DNA of 64,000 nt from Rhizobium leguminosarum bv. viciae USDA 2370 (GTDB lineage Bacteria > Pseudomonadota > Alphaproteobacteria > Rhizobiales > Rhizobiaceae). Location of the stretch: contig NZ_MRDL01000036.1 in NCBI RefSeq assembly GCF_002008365.1, forward strand, positions 175,676-239,675, written 5' to 3'. Under the pieces are notes generated by a model. The model made no database searches. It had not been told where the DNA came from and saw only the letters and a list, made by a program, of their open reading frames with translations. Position 1 is the first letter of the stretch. Every line of letters starts with the position of its first letter. Below are positions 16,887-26,834 of the stretch, in pieces. Both the position numbers and the translations under genes were made by a program.

Positions 16887-19163
16887 TTGCTATCGCCAGA
16901 TAAACTTACGCCACGTATCGACCCCTCCCGCGATACGGGAAACGAAGCTGACTTCATCGATTTCGACAAGCTCATCGCAATCGCCCGCCGACAGTGGCGG
17001 ATGGTTGCGGCGTGCGGTTTCGCCTTCGCCATTCTGGGCATTGTGTATGTCCTGACCTCAGTGCCTGTTTACACCGCCGACACAAGCGTGCTGATCGACC
17101 GCAGCGATAGCCAGGTGATCAACCAGCTGGCGGCTTTCGGCCAGATGGACGATGACGAAGGTACTGTCCTCAGTCAGGTCGAGCTTTTGAAGTCTGACAC
17201 CATCGCCTATGCCGTCGTCGACAAGCTGAAACTCGTCGACAATCCGGAGTTCATGGGACCGAAAAGCTCGCTTTTTTCTGTCTCAACTATGAAATCCTTC
17301 ATGAATTTTCGGTCGTGGTTTGCCGATGACGCAGCCGTCGCACCTGATCCGGAAATGAGGCGGCGAGGCGCTGCCGAGACTGTGGCGGGCAATATCGATG
17401 TCGAACGCGTCGGCCGGTCCTACGTCCTCGATGTCAGCTATACCGCGCAGTCACCCGATCTGGCGCGTGATATCGCGGCAGCTATCGCCGACGTTTATCT
17501 GGTCGACAAGCTCAATTCGAAATATGAGGCGACGCGCCGGGCCGGCCAATGGCTGCAGGAGCGTATCGAAGAGCTCCGGCAGCAGGCGCTGGACACCGAC
17601 CTTGCGGTTCAGAAATTCCGCAGCGAGCATGGGCTCGTTGAGGCCGGATCCGGTACGCTGATTAGCGAGCAGCAGCTTTCCGAGATCAACACCCAATTGA
17701 TCAATGCGCAGGCCGAGACGGCGAAGGCCGAGGCAAGATATGCACGCGTCAAGTCGATCATCGACGCCAAGCAGACCGATGCGATCGTCACGGATGTGCT
17801 CGACAGTTCCATTTCGAACGACCTGCGCAAGAAATATCTGGAGGCTTCCAAGCTCGAGACCGAAATTGAGGCGCGGCTCGGTCCCGATCACGTCCAGGCG
17901 GTTCGGCTTCGTGCGGAAATGGAAGAATATAAAAGGCTCATGTTCGATGAGTTGAACCGCATCGCCGAGAGCTACCAAAGCGAGCTGCAGGTGGCGAAAT
18001 CGCGGGAAAATTCTTTGCGCGACAGTGTCACACAGGCGACGGGCGTTGCCGCATCGGCTGGCGAAACGCAGGTGCAGCTTCGCGAACTCGAGCGCACGCG
18101 CGATACCTATAAGAATCTCTATCAGAGCTTCTTGACACGCTATCAGGAAGCAATTCAACAGCAGAGCTTTCCGATTACCGCTGCGCGCATCATCACGACG
18201 GCGGAGAAGCCGACGAAGCCGAGCGCTCCGAAGAGAGCTCTCGTCGTTGCTTTCGCGATGTTCGTGGGATGTGCATTTGGAAGTGGTATTGCGGCCTTCC
18301 GCGAATTCCGGGATCGGTTCTTCCGCACCGGTGATGATGTTCGGGACGTGCTCGATGTCGAGTCTCTCGGTGTCATGCCGCTGATTGAAAATAACGTCGA
18401 CGATCCGACGCTCGTTGATCCCAGCAATCCGCGAAGCATCGCCAGGGGCGGGAAGACCACGACCTATGTCGAAGAGCATCCGCTCTCGGCATTTGCCGAG
18501 ACGCTTCGAAGCGCCAAGATTGCCATCGACCTCAGTGCTGCCGATCAGCGCTGCAAGGTCATCGGCGTCGTGTCGAGCTTGCCCGGCGAGGGGAAGTCGA
18601 CGACATCCATCAATTTTGCCAAGCTCCTGGCAATGCAGGGCGCGCGTTGCCTGCTTATCGACGGCGACATGCGCAATCCCGGTGCCACCCGGGCGATCGG
18701 CCGCCATGCCGAGGCCGGCTTGCTCGAGGCGATCGTCGACAGCCGTCCGCTCAAGGATCTGATCCTTCTCGATCCCAAAACAAAGCTCGCATTTTTGCCG
18801 ACGGTGGCACGGTATCGTGTTCCACATTCGTCGGAGCTGCTTGCGTCGCGCGGCATGGATCAGCTTCTTCAAACGGCGCGTCAAAGCTTCGATTATATTA
18901 TCGTCGACCTGCCGCCCTTGGCGCCGGTTGTGGATGCGCGCGCCATCAATTCGAAGCTCGATGCGGTGGTTTTCGTTATCGAGTGGGGAAAGACATCGCG
19001 CAAGGTCGTGCAGTCGACCCTGCTGTCCGAGCCCGAACTCTATGCGAAATGCGTCGGTACTATATTGACCAAGGTCGATCCGTCGCAGATGAAACTTTAC
19101 CGGACATTCGGTTCGAGCGAGTATTATTATAAGCGTTATTCGCGATACTATACCGAAAGCTGA
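16887..19163 (+). CDS. pssP: Wzc-type EPS co-polymerase with tyrosine-autokinase domain
   Basis: The 758-aa PCP-2a protein has a first membrane helix at about 38-58 and a long periplasmic Wzz/coiled-coil domain (about 60-445, with strong coiled coil 210-410). The second helix is at about 450-471, followed by a cytoplasmic BY-kinase domain with Walker A LPGEGKST (about 565-572), Walker A' LIDGDMRNP (about 592) and Walker B IIVDLPPL (about 671). The last 20 residues hold seven tyrosines (around SEYYYKRYSRYY), the likely autophosphorylation cluster. It controls EPS chain length and bridges to PssN. A TTG start with GGAG 8 nt upstream is used. The downstream gene overlaps by one base (TGATG). Confidence 0.9.
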   Translation: MLSPDKLTPRIDPSRDTGNEADFIDFDKLIAIARRQWRMVAACGFAFAILGIVYVLTSVPVYTADTSVLIDRSDSQVINQLAAFGQMDDDEGTVLSQVELLKSDTIAYAVVDKLKLVDNPEFMGPKSSLFSVSTMKSFMNFRSWFADDAAVAPDPEMRRRGAAETVAGNIDVERVGRSYVLDVSYTAQSPDLARDIAAAIADVYLVDKLNSKYEATRRAGQWLQERIEELRQQALDTDLAVQKFRSEHGLVEAGSGTLISEQQLSEINTQLINAQAETAKAEARYARVKSIIDAKQTDAIVTDVLDSSISNDLRKKYLEASKLETEIEARLGPDHVQAVRLRAEMEEYKRLMFDELNRIAESYQSELQVAKSRENSLRDSVTQATGVAASAGETQVQLRELERTRDTYKNLYQSFLTRYQEAIQQQSFPITAARIITTAEKPTKPSAPKRALVVAFAMFVGCAFGSGIAAFREFRDRFFRTGDDVRDVLDVESLGVMPLIENNVDDPTLVDPSNPRSIARGGKTTTYVEEHPLSAFAETLRSAKIAIDLSAADQRCKVIGVVSSLPGEGKSTTSINFAKLLAMQGARCLLIDGDMRNPGATRAIGRHAEAGLLEAIVDSRPLKDLILLDPKTKLAFLPTVARYRVPHSSELLASRGMDQLLQTARQSFDYIIVDLPPLAPVVDARAINSKLDAVVFVIEWGKTSRKVVQSTLLSEPELYAKCVGTILTKVDPSQMKLYRTFGSSEYYYKRYSRYYTES

Positions 19164-19867
19164 TGTTCCGCGGTCAGTTCGTTTCGGTTACCAGGATCGC
19201 TTTCGTTATCGTCACCGTCGTCTTTGTGGTGCTGGCCGGTCGCGAGCTGTACGCTTCGATAAGAACGGCCAGCATCTCGATCGTCGCCGAAAGGATCGAG
19301 CGTGGGGAGACCGTCGCGGACGATGTCGTGACCAAATACGCGTCGCGTAGTGTCGACGTTGTTGACGGTCATTATTGCCGATCCGACATTGTGGCTGCTG
19401 GCGTAACCCTCGTTCTGGCGCAACTCGATCGGCAGAATGTCAATGTCAACTACGACGCCTGGGCCGCTGCGGCGTCGAGAGCGCGCCAGTATTTGCGGTA
19501 TGCGCTTTCGTGCATGCCGACGAACAGCAATTTTTGGCTTCGCCTTGCGGCCGTGCAGTCGATAATTGCGGAGGAGCCGGCTGCGGTTGCGGGAATGATG
19601 AAGCGTTCGGTCGTGCTCGCGCCCCACGACCAGGTGATGATCCTGACGCGATTTTATTTCTGGAATGATTTCACTGATGCAACACTTGCCGCGGCAAGGA
19701 ACGCGCTCGACAGTGATCTCATGACCATGCTGAAACTGGGCGATCGTTGCAGGGTGAATGCCACGATAAAAGAGATCAGCCCGCAGCTTCGTCCAATCTT
19801 CGATCGAACCTGGACGAGCGTTGGAGACGCTGCAACGGCGCGGTTCCGGCAGCGTTGCAGCAAGTAA
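19163..19867 (+). CDS. Membrane-anchored TPR-like protein coupled to pssP
   Basis: The 234-aa product has one N-terminal membrane helix (about residues 7-25) followed by a helical domain with TPR-like repeats (AAASRARQYLRYALS, SNFWLRLAAVQS, DATLAAARNALD). Its ATG shares a base with the pssP stop, so translation is probably coupled and the protein likely works with the export complex. I do not recognise a named family; it may help assemble or regulate the secretion machinery (inference). Four cysteines in the probably periplasmic part could form disulfides. Confidence 0.75.
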   Translation: MFRGQFVSVTRIAFVIVTVVFVVLAGRELYASIRTASISIVAERIERGETVADDVVTKYASRSVDVVDGHYCRSDIVAAGVTLVLAQLDRQNVNVNYDAWAAAASRARQYLRYALSCMPTNSNFWLRLAAVQSIIAEEPAAVAGMMKRSVVLAPHDQVMILTRFYFWNDFTDATLAAARNALDSDLMTMLKLGDRCRVNATIKEISPQLRPIFDRTWTSVGDAATARFRQRCSK

Positions 19868-20049
19868 ATCACCGAGGCGGTTTTCAAAGACAATTCCAAG
19901 CTCCAAAACGGCACTGAACCAATGCCCGCTGGAATATCGTCGCGCTGTTCTGGAGGCAGTTCCGAGCACCGCTGAAGTTAGCGGTCCATCTGGTTGCCGG
20001 CAGCTGCACACTACGGCTCATTCTCTTGACCGGAGCTCAACTTGCATAA

Positions 20050-20083
20050 AACAACGCCCGCTGCTTATGCGGCGGGCGTTGTT
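20050..20083. terminator. Bidirectional terminator between the pssP unit and rapA2
   Basis: A perfect 12-bp stem (aacaacgcccgc / gcgggcgttgtt, loop of 10) lies between two convergent genes. On the minus strand it is followed by TTTATG, and on the plus strand by CTGTATT. Confidence 0.75.
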
Positions 20084-20102
20084 CTGTATTGGCTGTTGAC
20101 GA

Positions 20103-20801
20103 TCAGACTTCTGCGTCCGCGCCAGTGATGTTGAGCGTCAGGACACCGGCGTCGGTGTGGCCTTCGCCGTCGGAGATCTTGTAGAACTGGATGGTTTCCG
20201 TGACGTGATCGCCCGGAGCAACATCTACTGCCAGATCATAGGTGAATGTTCCATCGGCCTTGACATGGAACGTACCATACGTGCCGGCGACATCGGTGGT
20301 TGCGCTCGGGTCGCCGTTTACGGTCGTGGTGCCGAACTGTCGGAGGAAGAGATGACCATTGTCGCCGGCAATGTCGTTGTCCAAGGCGTTGCCACCGATG
20401 GCGTCGCCTTCGGTGAAGCTGTAGTGGTCGTCGACCGCGATCGGCTTGACCTGGGTTACGCCCTGGATGTTCAGGGTGAACAGGCCGACATCGGTGTGAC
20501 CGCTGCCGTCGGAAATCTTGTACGAAACCTTCTCCTGGAGCAACTCACCATTGGTGAAGTTGACCTTGGCAGCATCGCTTAGCACATAGGTGTAGCTGCC
20601 ATCGGGCTTGACGAAGAAGGTGCCGTAGTCGCCCTGGATCTCGGTGATCTGGCTGTTGCCGCTCTTGGCGCCAACGCTTGCGCCATCGAAGGCACGCAGG
20701 AACAGGTGTCCATTATCGGATGAATCGTTGGAAAGCAGATTTCCTGAAATGGCGTCTGTTTCCAGGAATGTTGCACTATCGTCGGTTGCGTGAACAGCCA
20801 T
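20103..20801 (-). CDS. rapA2: RapA2-type secreted EPS-binding protein with two cadherin-like domains
   Basis: The 232-aa acidic protein is built of two cadherin-like (VCBS-related) repeats, residues about 5-113 and 118-230. Each opens with ...ATDDSATF / AVDDHYSF and a G-NxLxND motif, contains DNGHLFLR and YGTF.VK.DG.(Y/F)TY, and closes with KISDG.GHTD.G..TLNI. There is no Sec signal, as expected for type I substrates. In R. leguminosarum, RapA2 is a calcium-binding lectin of exactly this two-domain plan that recognises the acidic EPS and is exported by PrsDE. AAGGAG is well placed before the ATG. It is divergent from plyA and about 3 kb from prsD. Confidence 0.85.
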   Translation of the reverse strand: MAVHATDDSATFLETDAISGNLLSNDSSDNGHLFLRAFDGASVGAKSGNSQITEIQGDYGTFFVKPDGSYTYVLSDAAKVNFTNGELLQEKVSYKISDGSGHTDVGLFTLNIQGVTQVKPIAVDDHYSFTEGDAIGGNALDNDIAGDNGHLFLRQFGTTTVNGDPSATTDVAGTYGTFHVKADGTFTYDLAVDVAPGDHVTETIQFYKISDGEGHTDAGVLTLNITGADAEV

Positions 20802-21489
20802 CAGTTCTCTCCTTGAATTGTTCTTTGCTAGGTCAATTCTGACCTTTAGCGAGCTGCCCGATTAAGGATATCTTAATACAGAGAGTCAAGGGTGTAATTA
20901 ACAGCAAGTGAACATTTTCGGGTGTATTGTACAATAATGACACACCTACAACTCGCATAAGACAATGAAACGCTTGGGGATTATTACGTTAATAATAAGT
21001 GAAATTGCCAAACGACAGATACGAATTCATATTTCTTCAGGAGGGAAGAATGTTTATTCAGGGGCAATTTATAAGAATACCCGGAGGTGCTTATGTGCAG
21101 ATGAGATTTTCATATAACCACTACGGGCTATAGCGTGACATCGCCGTTTTGTTTCGTTGCGTGCTCTAGCGCCTGCTTTTTGCCGGAGTAACTGATGTCG
21201 CGTTCTTGTCATATATGTTTATCAAGTAATATTTCTTTCCGGCCGCAATTTTCAAAAATTAATATGTCTAGCCTGGAGGATAGTCTTATTTCCACTGCGG
21301 GATTAGGTAACAGATTCCATAATTGTGCAGCGCAACTTTTTTTGCAATGCAAAATATTCAGGATACCAAGGTATTTTTTAGGGAGCGTAAGAATTATCGC
21401 GGGATAGAATGCATTTTAGTGTTCCATTTTAGCAGGCAGAGAGAGGTCCGCGGTTAAAAGATTTTCCAGTATCTTTGGGAGATCACGGC
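20802..21489. other. Divergent intergenic region between rapA2 and plyA
   Basis: About 690 bases with no convincing gene. It is clearly more AT-rich than its flanks, with several TATAAT-like and TTGACA-like fragments but none I can defend as a promoter. It must hold the promoters of both genes. A 70-codon frame at 21195-21407 is atypical in codon use and was not called. Confidence 0.5.
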
Positions 21490-23112
21490 GTGACCGTCTA
21501 CTATGTAAATTCGGCAACAGGATCCAACCAGAACAGTGGAGTGAGCGAACAGTCGCCTTTCGCGACGCTTTCCGCTGTCGAGGCGCTCAAGCTCAATCCC
21601 GGCGATAGCGTGCTCCTGGCTGCCGGAAGCGTTTTCAACGAACAGTTCGATTTGAAGTACTCTGGCAGCATCGCCGCTCCGATTACGATCGGCAGTTATG
21701 GCGTTGGCGATGCGCCCGTTATCCATAGCAGCGGTGACGGCATCCACACTTCAAATGCGTCGAATATCGTTATCGAAAACATCAAGATATCGGACACATC
21801 AGGCGCGGCGATATACGCAGCAAACGTCTGGAACTGGACGGTCCGCAACGTCGAAGTGGAAAATACGGGAAGTTCCACCAAGGCCGGTTCGGTCAATTTC
21901 AAGAGCAGCCAGAACATCACGATCGAAAACAGCACGATCACCGGCGTGACTGGCGACGGCATCTGGATGGAAAAGGTTAAAGGTGTCACCCTTCTCAACA
22001 ACACCGTCACCAACAGCCACGGCACCACGGCAGATGCCATCCAGTTGAATGACAGCAGCAATATCCTGATCAGCGGCAATCATCTCGACCAGACGGATGC
22101 CGTTACTCCAAAGGGCGTCATAGCGCTGGTGCGGGCGGTGAATGCCGTGATTGAGGACAATACGCTGGTTGGGGGCGGCTTCGGGGTGAGCGCGCAGGCG
22201 GGCACCAATATTGCCATCCATGACAACGATATTTCCGGTTACGGCGGCTATAGCTGGTCCTATGCTATCGGTCTCGGCGACCAGGGCGACACGAAGAACT
22301 ACGACATCTCAGGCAATTACATCCATGATGGCGTATGGGGCGTGTCGATCAGCGCCGCCGGCACTCCAATTTACGTTCGTGAAAATATCGACGTCCACGA
22401 CAACGTGTTCGAGGACCTGTCCTCGGCGGCGCTGAAGGTCGACAGGCCTGCATCGGGCTCGTTTCATGACAATATCATAGACAGCGATGTCACGCCGTAC
22501 AGTATATCGCCTGCCATCATCGCTGCGAATACCTTTCCCGTCAGCGACAACCAGACGCTCGAGCAAGCCCAGGCCGCGTTGGAAAGCCAGGACAGTCTCG
22601 TTGCTGGCGATACAAATGTCAGTTCGGCGTCGACTGCCGAGCACGTGGCTACCGCTGCGGCTTCCGAAGTGCATGTGGAAGTTTCGTCACAGCAGCAGAC
22701 TATCGCGGCGGTGACAGAAAAGCTTGTATCCACCGCGCCGCTGGCTGTGACGCCAAGAATCGCCGCCGTCCATGACAACCTGAAGATCGCGAGTGACACC
22801 GGCAGCGCCTATCACGGCAATCTCCTCGAAAACGACAGTGCCTCTAACGGGACTGTGCTGCTCCGCCGCTTCGGTGACAGTGCGGTGGACAAGCATGGGC
22901 TGACGCTGACCGGGAAATACGGCGTCATCCATGTCGACAGCGATGGTGACTACACCTATACGGTCGATGCGGCCAAACTCGCCGGCATTAGCGGTAACGT
23001 CAGCGAATCCTTCCAGTACAAGATCTCCGACGGTGCTTCACACATCGATACGGACTCGTTGAGCGTCTCCATCAACGTGGATGCATTTCATGGCTCACAT
23101 CTGCTGGTCTGA
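21490..23112 (+). CDS. plyA: Right-handed beta-helix glycanase/lyase-like protein with C-terminal cadherin-like domain
   Basis: The 540-aa protein has residues about 1-380 as a right-handed parallel beta-helix of pectate-lyase type, with recurring coils (ASNIVIENIKIS, SQNITIENSTIT, VKGVTLLNNTVT, NSSNILISG-like). A linker rich in Ser/Ala and one cadherin-like domain (about 440-535: LLENDSASNG, LLRRFGD, YGVIHVDSDGDYTY, YKISDGASHIDTD) follow, strikingly like the RapA2 repeats. PlyA of R. leguminosarum, an EPS glycanase exported by PrsDE, is encoded beside prsD. Here the cadherin-like module could tether the enzyme to EPS. There is no Sec signal, consistent with type I export. The GTG at 21490 (giving MTVYYVNSATG) follows GGGAG by 8 nt; a TTG five codons earlier overlaps that site. 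Confidence 0.8.
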   Translation: MTVYYVNSATGSNQNSGVSEQSPFATLSAVEALKLNPGDSVLLAAGSVFNEQFDLKYSGSIAAPITIGSYGVGDAPVIHSSGDGIHTSNASNIVIENIKISDTSGAAIYAANVWNWTVRNVEVENTGSSTKAGSVNFKSSQNITIENSTITGVTGDGIWMEKVKGVTLLNNTVTNSHGTTADAIQLNDSSNILISGNHLDQTDAVTPKGVIALVRAVNAVIEDNTLVGGGFGVSAQAGTNIAIHDNDISGYGGYSWSYAIGLGDQGDTKNYDISGNYIHDGVWGVSISAAGTPIYVRENIDVHDNVFEDLSSAALKVDRPASGSFHDNIIDSDVTPYSISPAIIAANTFPVSDNQTLEQAQAALESQDSLVAGDTNVSSASTAEHVATAAASEVHVEVSSQQQTIAAVTEKLVSTAPLAVTPRIAAVHDNLKIASDTGSAYHGNLLENDSASNGTVLLRRFGDSAVDKHGLTLTGKYGVIHVDSDGDYTYTVDAAKLAGISGNVSESFQYKISDGASHIDTDSLSVSINVDAFHGSHLLV

Positions 23113-23601
23113 GTCAGACGGGACGGGTCGGCGGGGCCGCCTTGCCAGCCGCTTTATCTCGACATTAAAGCTCGATGATGAGTGCTCGCTGGCGGTCGAG
23201 TCGGGGAATGGTCGCTGACCTAATATTTCAGCCGTTCATCTTCATAGTAAAATATGGACTGAATATATAGTTAATGCCCGAGTAAACATCGTGTTTATGC
23301 ACGCGGCACGGCTATCCCTTTGGCTCGTTATTGGGCGGTTTGCGATTTTCACTTGCTTGGGCCGGTATATTTAGCGTAGCGTCAAGTTAGAACCCCTGAA
23401 ATCGCGCGCGCTATAAATTGGAATTTCTTGGCCATTTTTCGGTGGGATTCATATAATAGGTGTGAGCTTGCAAGCGGAAGATCGGCACCGGTGCCGACAA
23501 TCCAGATGCGGCTGTGTTATTGATCGGGCTTGATGGACCCGTAGCTGCAGTGCGCTGGCATGTATGCCTGTGGGTTATGCGGTAAGAGAGGGATTACTTT
23601 C
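23113..23601. other. Intergenic region upstream of prsD
   Basis: About 490 bases without a supported gene. It contains AT-rich stretches near 23240-23300 and 23410-23460 that could include the prsDE promoter. No clear terminator was seen after plyA. Confidence 0.45.
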
Positions 23602-25368
23602 GTGTTTCAGAGTTCAACAGCGGATGCGAGCGAGCCATCCAAAGCCTTGAGGAAATGCAAGGGGGGGCTTGTTTTCATTGGAATAGCAAGTGCGCTTATC
23701 AATATCCTCTATCTTACAAGTTCATTTTTTATGCTTGAGGTGTATGACCGGGTCATCCCCAGCAAAAGCATACCCTCGCTGGCTGCCCTGGCAATACTTG
23801 CGTTGATGCTTTACGCCTTTCAAGGAGCGTTCGAGGTTCTGCGAAGCAGGATGCTCGTGCGTGTTGCCGGTTCACTTGACGAGATGGTGAACGGACGTGT
23901 GTTCCGGGCGCTTATCAAGGCTCCGCTGAAGGTCAAAATCGGCGGCGACGGGCTTCAGCCGTTGCGCGACTTCGACCAGATCAGAACCTTCCTGTCCGGT
24001 ATGGGCCCGACAGCGATGTTCGATCTGCCGTGGTTGCCGTTCTATATCGTGATCTGTTTCCTCTTTCATCCGGCGATCGGATATATCGCGATCGGTGGAT
24101 CGCTGGTTCTCGCCATCCTGACGTTCATGACCAATCAGGGAACGCGGACGCTATCAAAAAAGCAGTCTGACTCCGCAAATATGCGGAATGCCTTCGCGCA
24201 GACCTCGATCCGCAACTCCGAGGTCATCCACGCCATGGGCATGGCAGGCACGATGGCCGAAATCTGGGACCGCAAGAACAGTGAATACCGGACGATCACT
24301 CGGCAGGCATCGGATGTCGGCAACGGATATGCGACCTTGTCGAAGATTTTCCGTATTGCTCTGCAATCGGGGACGCTTGCGACCGGCGCAATCCTGGTCA
24401 TTCAAGGGCAGGCCTCTTCGGGAATTATCATCGCGGGCTCGATATTGACCTCGCGCGCCCTGGCGCCTGTCGAAGCAGCGATCGGAAATTGGCGTGGCTT
24501 CGTTTCTGCTCAGCAGAGCTGGGCGCGGCTTTCGAGCCTGCTGAAAACCATTCCTGAGATTCCAGCCCCGCTTGCGCTCGCGGCTCCTACCAAGCAAGTC
24601 ACTGTTGAGGGCCTGGCGAGCGGACCACCGGCTGGCCAGCGCCTGGTCATCTCCGATGTCAGCTTCGGCTTAAGGGCAGGGAGCGCGCTTGGGGTCATTG
24701 GTTACAGTGCCTCGGGTAAGTCGTCGCTGGCGCGGGCGATGATGGGCATCTGGCCGACCGTCAGAGGATCCATTCGCCTTGATGGTGCGGCACTCGACCA
24801 GTGGGACGGTGACGCACTTGGCCGGCATATCGGTTATCTCCCGCAGGATGTGGAGCTTTTTTCGGGGACCGTCGCGCAGAATATCTGCCGTTTCGCGAAG
24901 GAGATGTCGCCCGAGGCAGTGGTTGCCGCAGCGAGGGCGGCGCGTGTTCACGATCTTATCCTTCGTCTGCCGAACGGTTACGAAACCGAAATCGGCGAAG
25001 GCGGTGCGGCGCTTTCGGCCGGCCAGAGACAGCGGATCGCGCTTGCAAGAGCGCTTTACGGCGAACCATTCCTCGTCGTGCTCGATGAACCGAACTCCAA
25101 TCTTGATGAAGAAGGCGAGCGGGCGCTGAGTGCTGCGATCATGAGCGTGCGGGCGCGCGGCGGCATTGTCGTTGTCATCGCACATCGGTCCGGCGTTCTG
25201 GCGGTCTGTGACTTCGTGCTGATGATGCAGGATGGCCGGATGATCGCGTTCGGTCCGAAAGAGGAAGTTCTGGCAAGGGTCAGCCGGCCGGAAGCGGCGC
25301 GCACGCCGATTGCCGAGCGCGTGGCTCAGCTTAAAGTCGTGGTCGACGGCATCAATGCGGCCGAATAG
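23602..25368 (+). CDS. prsD: Type I secretion ABC transporter/permease PrsD
   Basis: The 588-aa inner-membrane exporter has six helices in the first ~320 residues and an ATPase domain after that. Walker A is GYSASGKSS, signature LSAGQRQRIALARAL, Walker B LVVLDEPNSNLDE with the H-loop in VIAHR. It drives secretion of glycanases and Rap adhesins with PrsE and a TolC-like protein encoded elsewhere. I prefer the GTG at 23602 (AGAGG 10 nt upstream), which gives the length known for PrsD; an ATG 14 codons earlier has no ribosome site. prsE follows after 15 bases. Confidence 0.92.
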   Translation: MFQSSTADASEPSKALRKCKGGLVFIGIASALINILYLTSSFFMLEVYDRVIPSKSIPSLAALAILALMLYAFQGAFEVLRSRMLVRVAGSLDEMVNGRVFRALIKAPLKVKIGGDGLQPLRDFDQIRTFLSGMGPTAMFDLPWLPFYIVICFLFHPAIGYIAIGGSLVLAILTFMTNQGTRTLSKKQSDSANMRNAFAQTSIRNSEVIHAMGMAGTMAEIWDRKNSEYRTITRQASDVGNGYATLSKIFRIALQSGTLATGAILVIQGQASSGIIIAGSILTSRALAPVEAAIGNWRGFVSAQQSWARLSSLLKTIPEIPAPLALAAPTKQVTVEGLASGPPAGQRLVISDVSFGLRAGSALGVIGYSASGKSSLARAMMGIWPTVRGSIRLDGAALDQWDGDALGRHIGYLPQDVELFSGTVAQNICRFAKEMSPEAVVAAARAARVHDLILRLPNGYETEIGEGGAALSAGQRQRIALARALYGEPFLVVLDEPNSNLDEEGERALSAAIMSVRARGGIVVVIAHRSGVLAVCDFVLMMQDGRMIAFGPKEEVLARVSRPEAARTPIAERVAQLKVVVDGINAAE

Positions 25369-25383
25369 GCCAGAGGGAAGATT

Positions 25384-26691
25384 GTGAATAAAGTTATCAG
25401 TGAATCGAAACGCTCCCTCAATCGGCATGTTGCCGTTGTCGGTGCGTTGTCGATAGCCCTCGTTTGCGGCATCGGCGGTTGGGCGGCGACGACAGAGCTT
25501 TCGAGCGCAGTCATCGGCGAGGGCGTGATCGTTGTTGACGGCGATGTCAAGAAGGTCCAGCACCTGACAGGTGGTATCGTGTCGGAACTGCTGGTCGCCG
25601 AAAACGACCATGTGACGGCAGGGCAGGTGCTGATACGGCTCGATGGGACGACGACAAGAGCGAACCTCTCGATTGTCGAAAGCACGCTCGCTCAGCTTTA
25701 TGCGCGCCGCGCCCGTCTGAAGGCGGAACGGATCGGCGCCGATTCGTTCGAGGTCGAGGAAAACATCACTGATCTGACATCCAGCACCTCCGCGGCGAAG
25801 CTTCTCGATGGTGAGCAGAAATTGTTCGACAGTCGCAGGACGGCGCTTATCGGAATGAAGAGCCAGTTGGCATCGCGCAAGGACCAGCTGGCCGAGCAGG
25901 TAAAGGGGTTGGTCGTTCAGATCAACGCCACCAGCGATGCCTTGGGTTTGATCGAACAGGAGCTTGAGGGCATTGATACGCTCTACAAGAAGGGTCTCGT
26001 CACGCTTCAGCGTTTGAATACGCTCAAGCGCGCACGCGCCGATCTCCAGGGCAACAGCGGCCAGGAAATCGCATCAAAGGCCGAGGCCGAGGGTAAGGCA
26101 ATCGAGATCGATCGCCAGTCGATCCAGCTGGATGAGGATCGTCGTTCGGAGATCGCAAAGGACCTGACCGACGTCGAGGCACAGATCGCCGAATATGAAG
26201 AGCGCCGCGGAACCGCACTCGATCAGCTGCACCGTCTCGACATTACCGCGCCGCTGACTGGGCGAGTTCACGAACTTTCGGTTCACACCGTCAATGGTGT
26301 CATCGATCCCGGTCAGACGTTGATGCTCGTCGTTCCCGAAAATAACGAACTTACGGTCGAGGCGAAAGTCGCCACCCGCGATATTGACCAGGTTCACGTC
26401 GGTCAGTCCGTCGATGTGCGCTTCAGTGCTTTCGATCAACGCACGACGCCTGATGTGAGCGGTGAGATTACCTCAATCGCCCCTGATATCGTCAAGGATG
26501 AGCGCACGGGCATCAGCTACTATCCCCTGCGCGTCAAGCCGAAAGCTGAAAGCATTGCCAGGATGAAGACGATAAAGCTCTATCCCGGCATGCCGGCCGA
26601 GGTCTTTATCAAGATCGGCGACCGGACCGTCATATCCTATCTGACGAAGCCGCTGACCGATCAGATGCAGCACGTATTTCGTCAGGAGTGA
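25384..26691 (+). CDS. prsE: Type I secretion membrane fusion protein PrsE
   Basis: The 435-aa HlyD-family adaptor has one N-terminal helix (about residues 14-35), a lipoyl half (GVIVVDGDVKKVQHLTGGIV), and a long coiled-coil hairpin (about 90-290). The second lipoyl half (LDITAPLTGRVHELSVHT) and C-terminal beta-barrel (LRVKPKAESI, KLYPGMPAEVFI) carry the HlyD signature. It links PrsD to the outer-membrane channel. Translation starts at GTG with GAGGGAAG upstream. The gap to prsD is 15 bases, so they form an operon. Confidence 0.92.
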   Translation: MNKVISESKRSLNRHVAVVGALSIALVCGIGGWAATTELSSAVIGEGVIVVDGDVKKVQHLTGGIVSELLVAENDHVTAGQVLIRLDGTTTRANLSIVESTLAQLYARRARLKAERIGADSFEVEENITDLTSSTSAAKLLDGEQKLFDSRRTALIGMKSQLASRKDQLAEQVKGLVVQINATSDALGLIEQELEGIDTLYKKGLVTLQRLNTLKRARADLQGNSGQEIASKAEAEGKAIEIDRQSIQLDEDRRSEIAKDLTDVEAQIAEYEERRGTALDQLHRLDITAPLTGRVHELSVHTVNGVIDPGQTLMLVVPENNELTVEAKVATRDIDQVHVGQSVDVRFSAFDQRTTPDVSGEITSIAPDIVKDERTGISYYPLRVKPKAESIARMKTIKLYPGMPAEVFIKIGDRTVISYLTKPLTDQMQHVFRQE

Positions 26692-26834
26692 TTGGCGGCT
26701 GTTTCGCGTGGTTGAAAGTCCGGACGTCTCAAAGCAGCCATCCGCCAGGGTGAGGTTGGATTGTTTCACGTTGCTCGAACGGGCATGAGCGGCCATTTCA
26801 CGAAATTGTCTCAAGTCTGCGGCAAGGTCTCCCG

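Noticed and set aside
17451-18884. Long minus-strand frame (477 codons) opposite pssP
   Set aside because: It is antisense to a well-supported gene, has no domain, and results from high-GC third-position bias.
21195-21407. 70-codon plus-strand frame between rapA2 and plyA
   Set aside because: Codon use is unlike the genome, no ribosome site; probably chance in AT-rich regulatory DNA.
20802-21489. Possible nod-box or other symbiotic promoter upstream of plyA
   Set aside because: No segment matches the spaced nod-box motifs on inspection; only generic AT-rich DNA.
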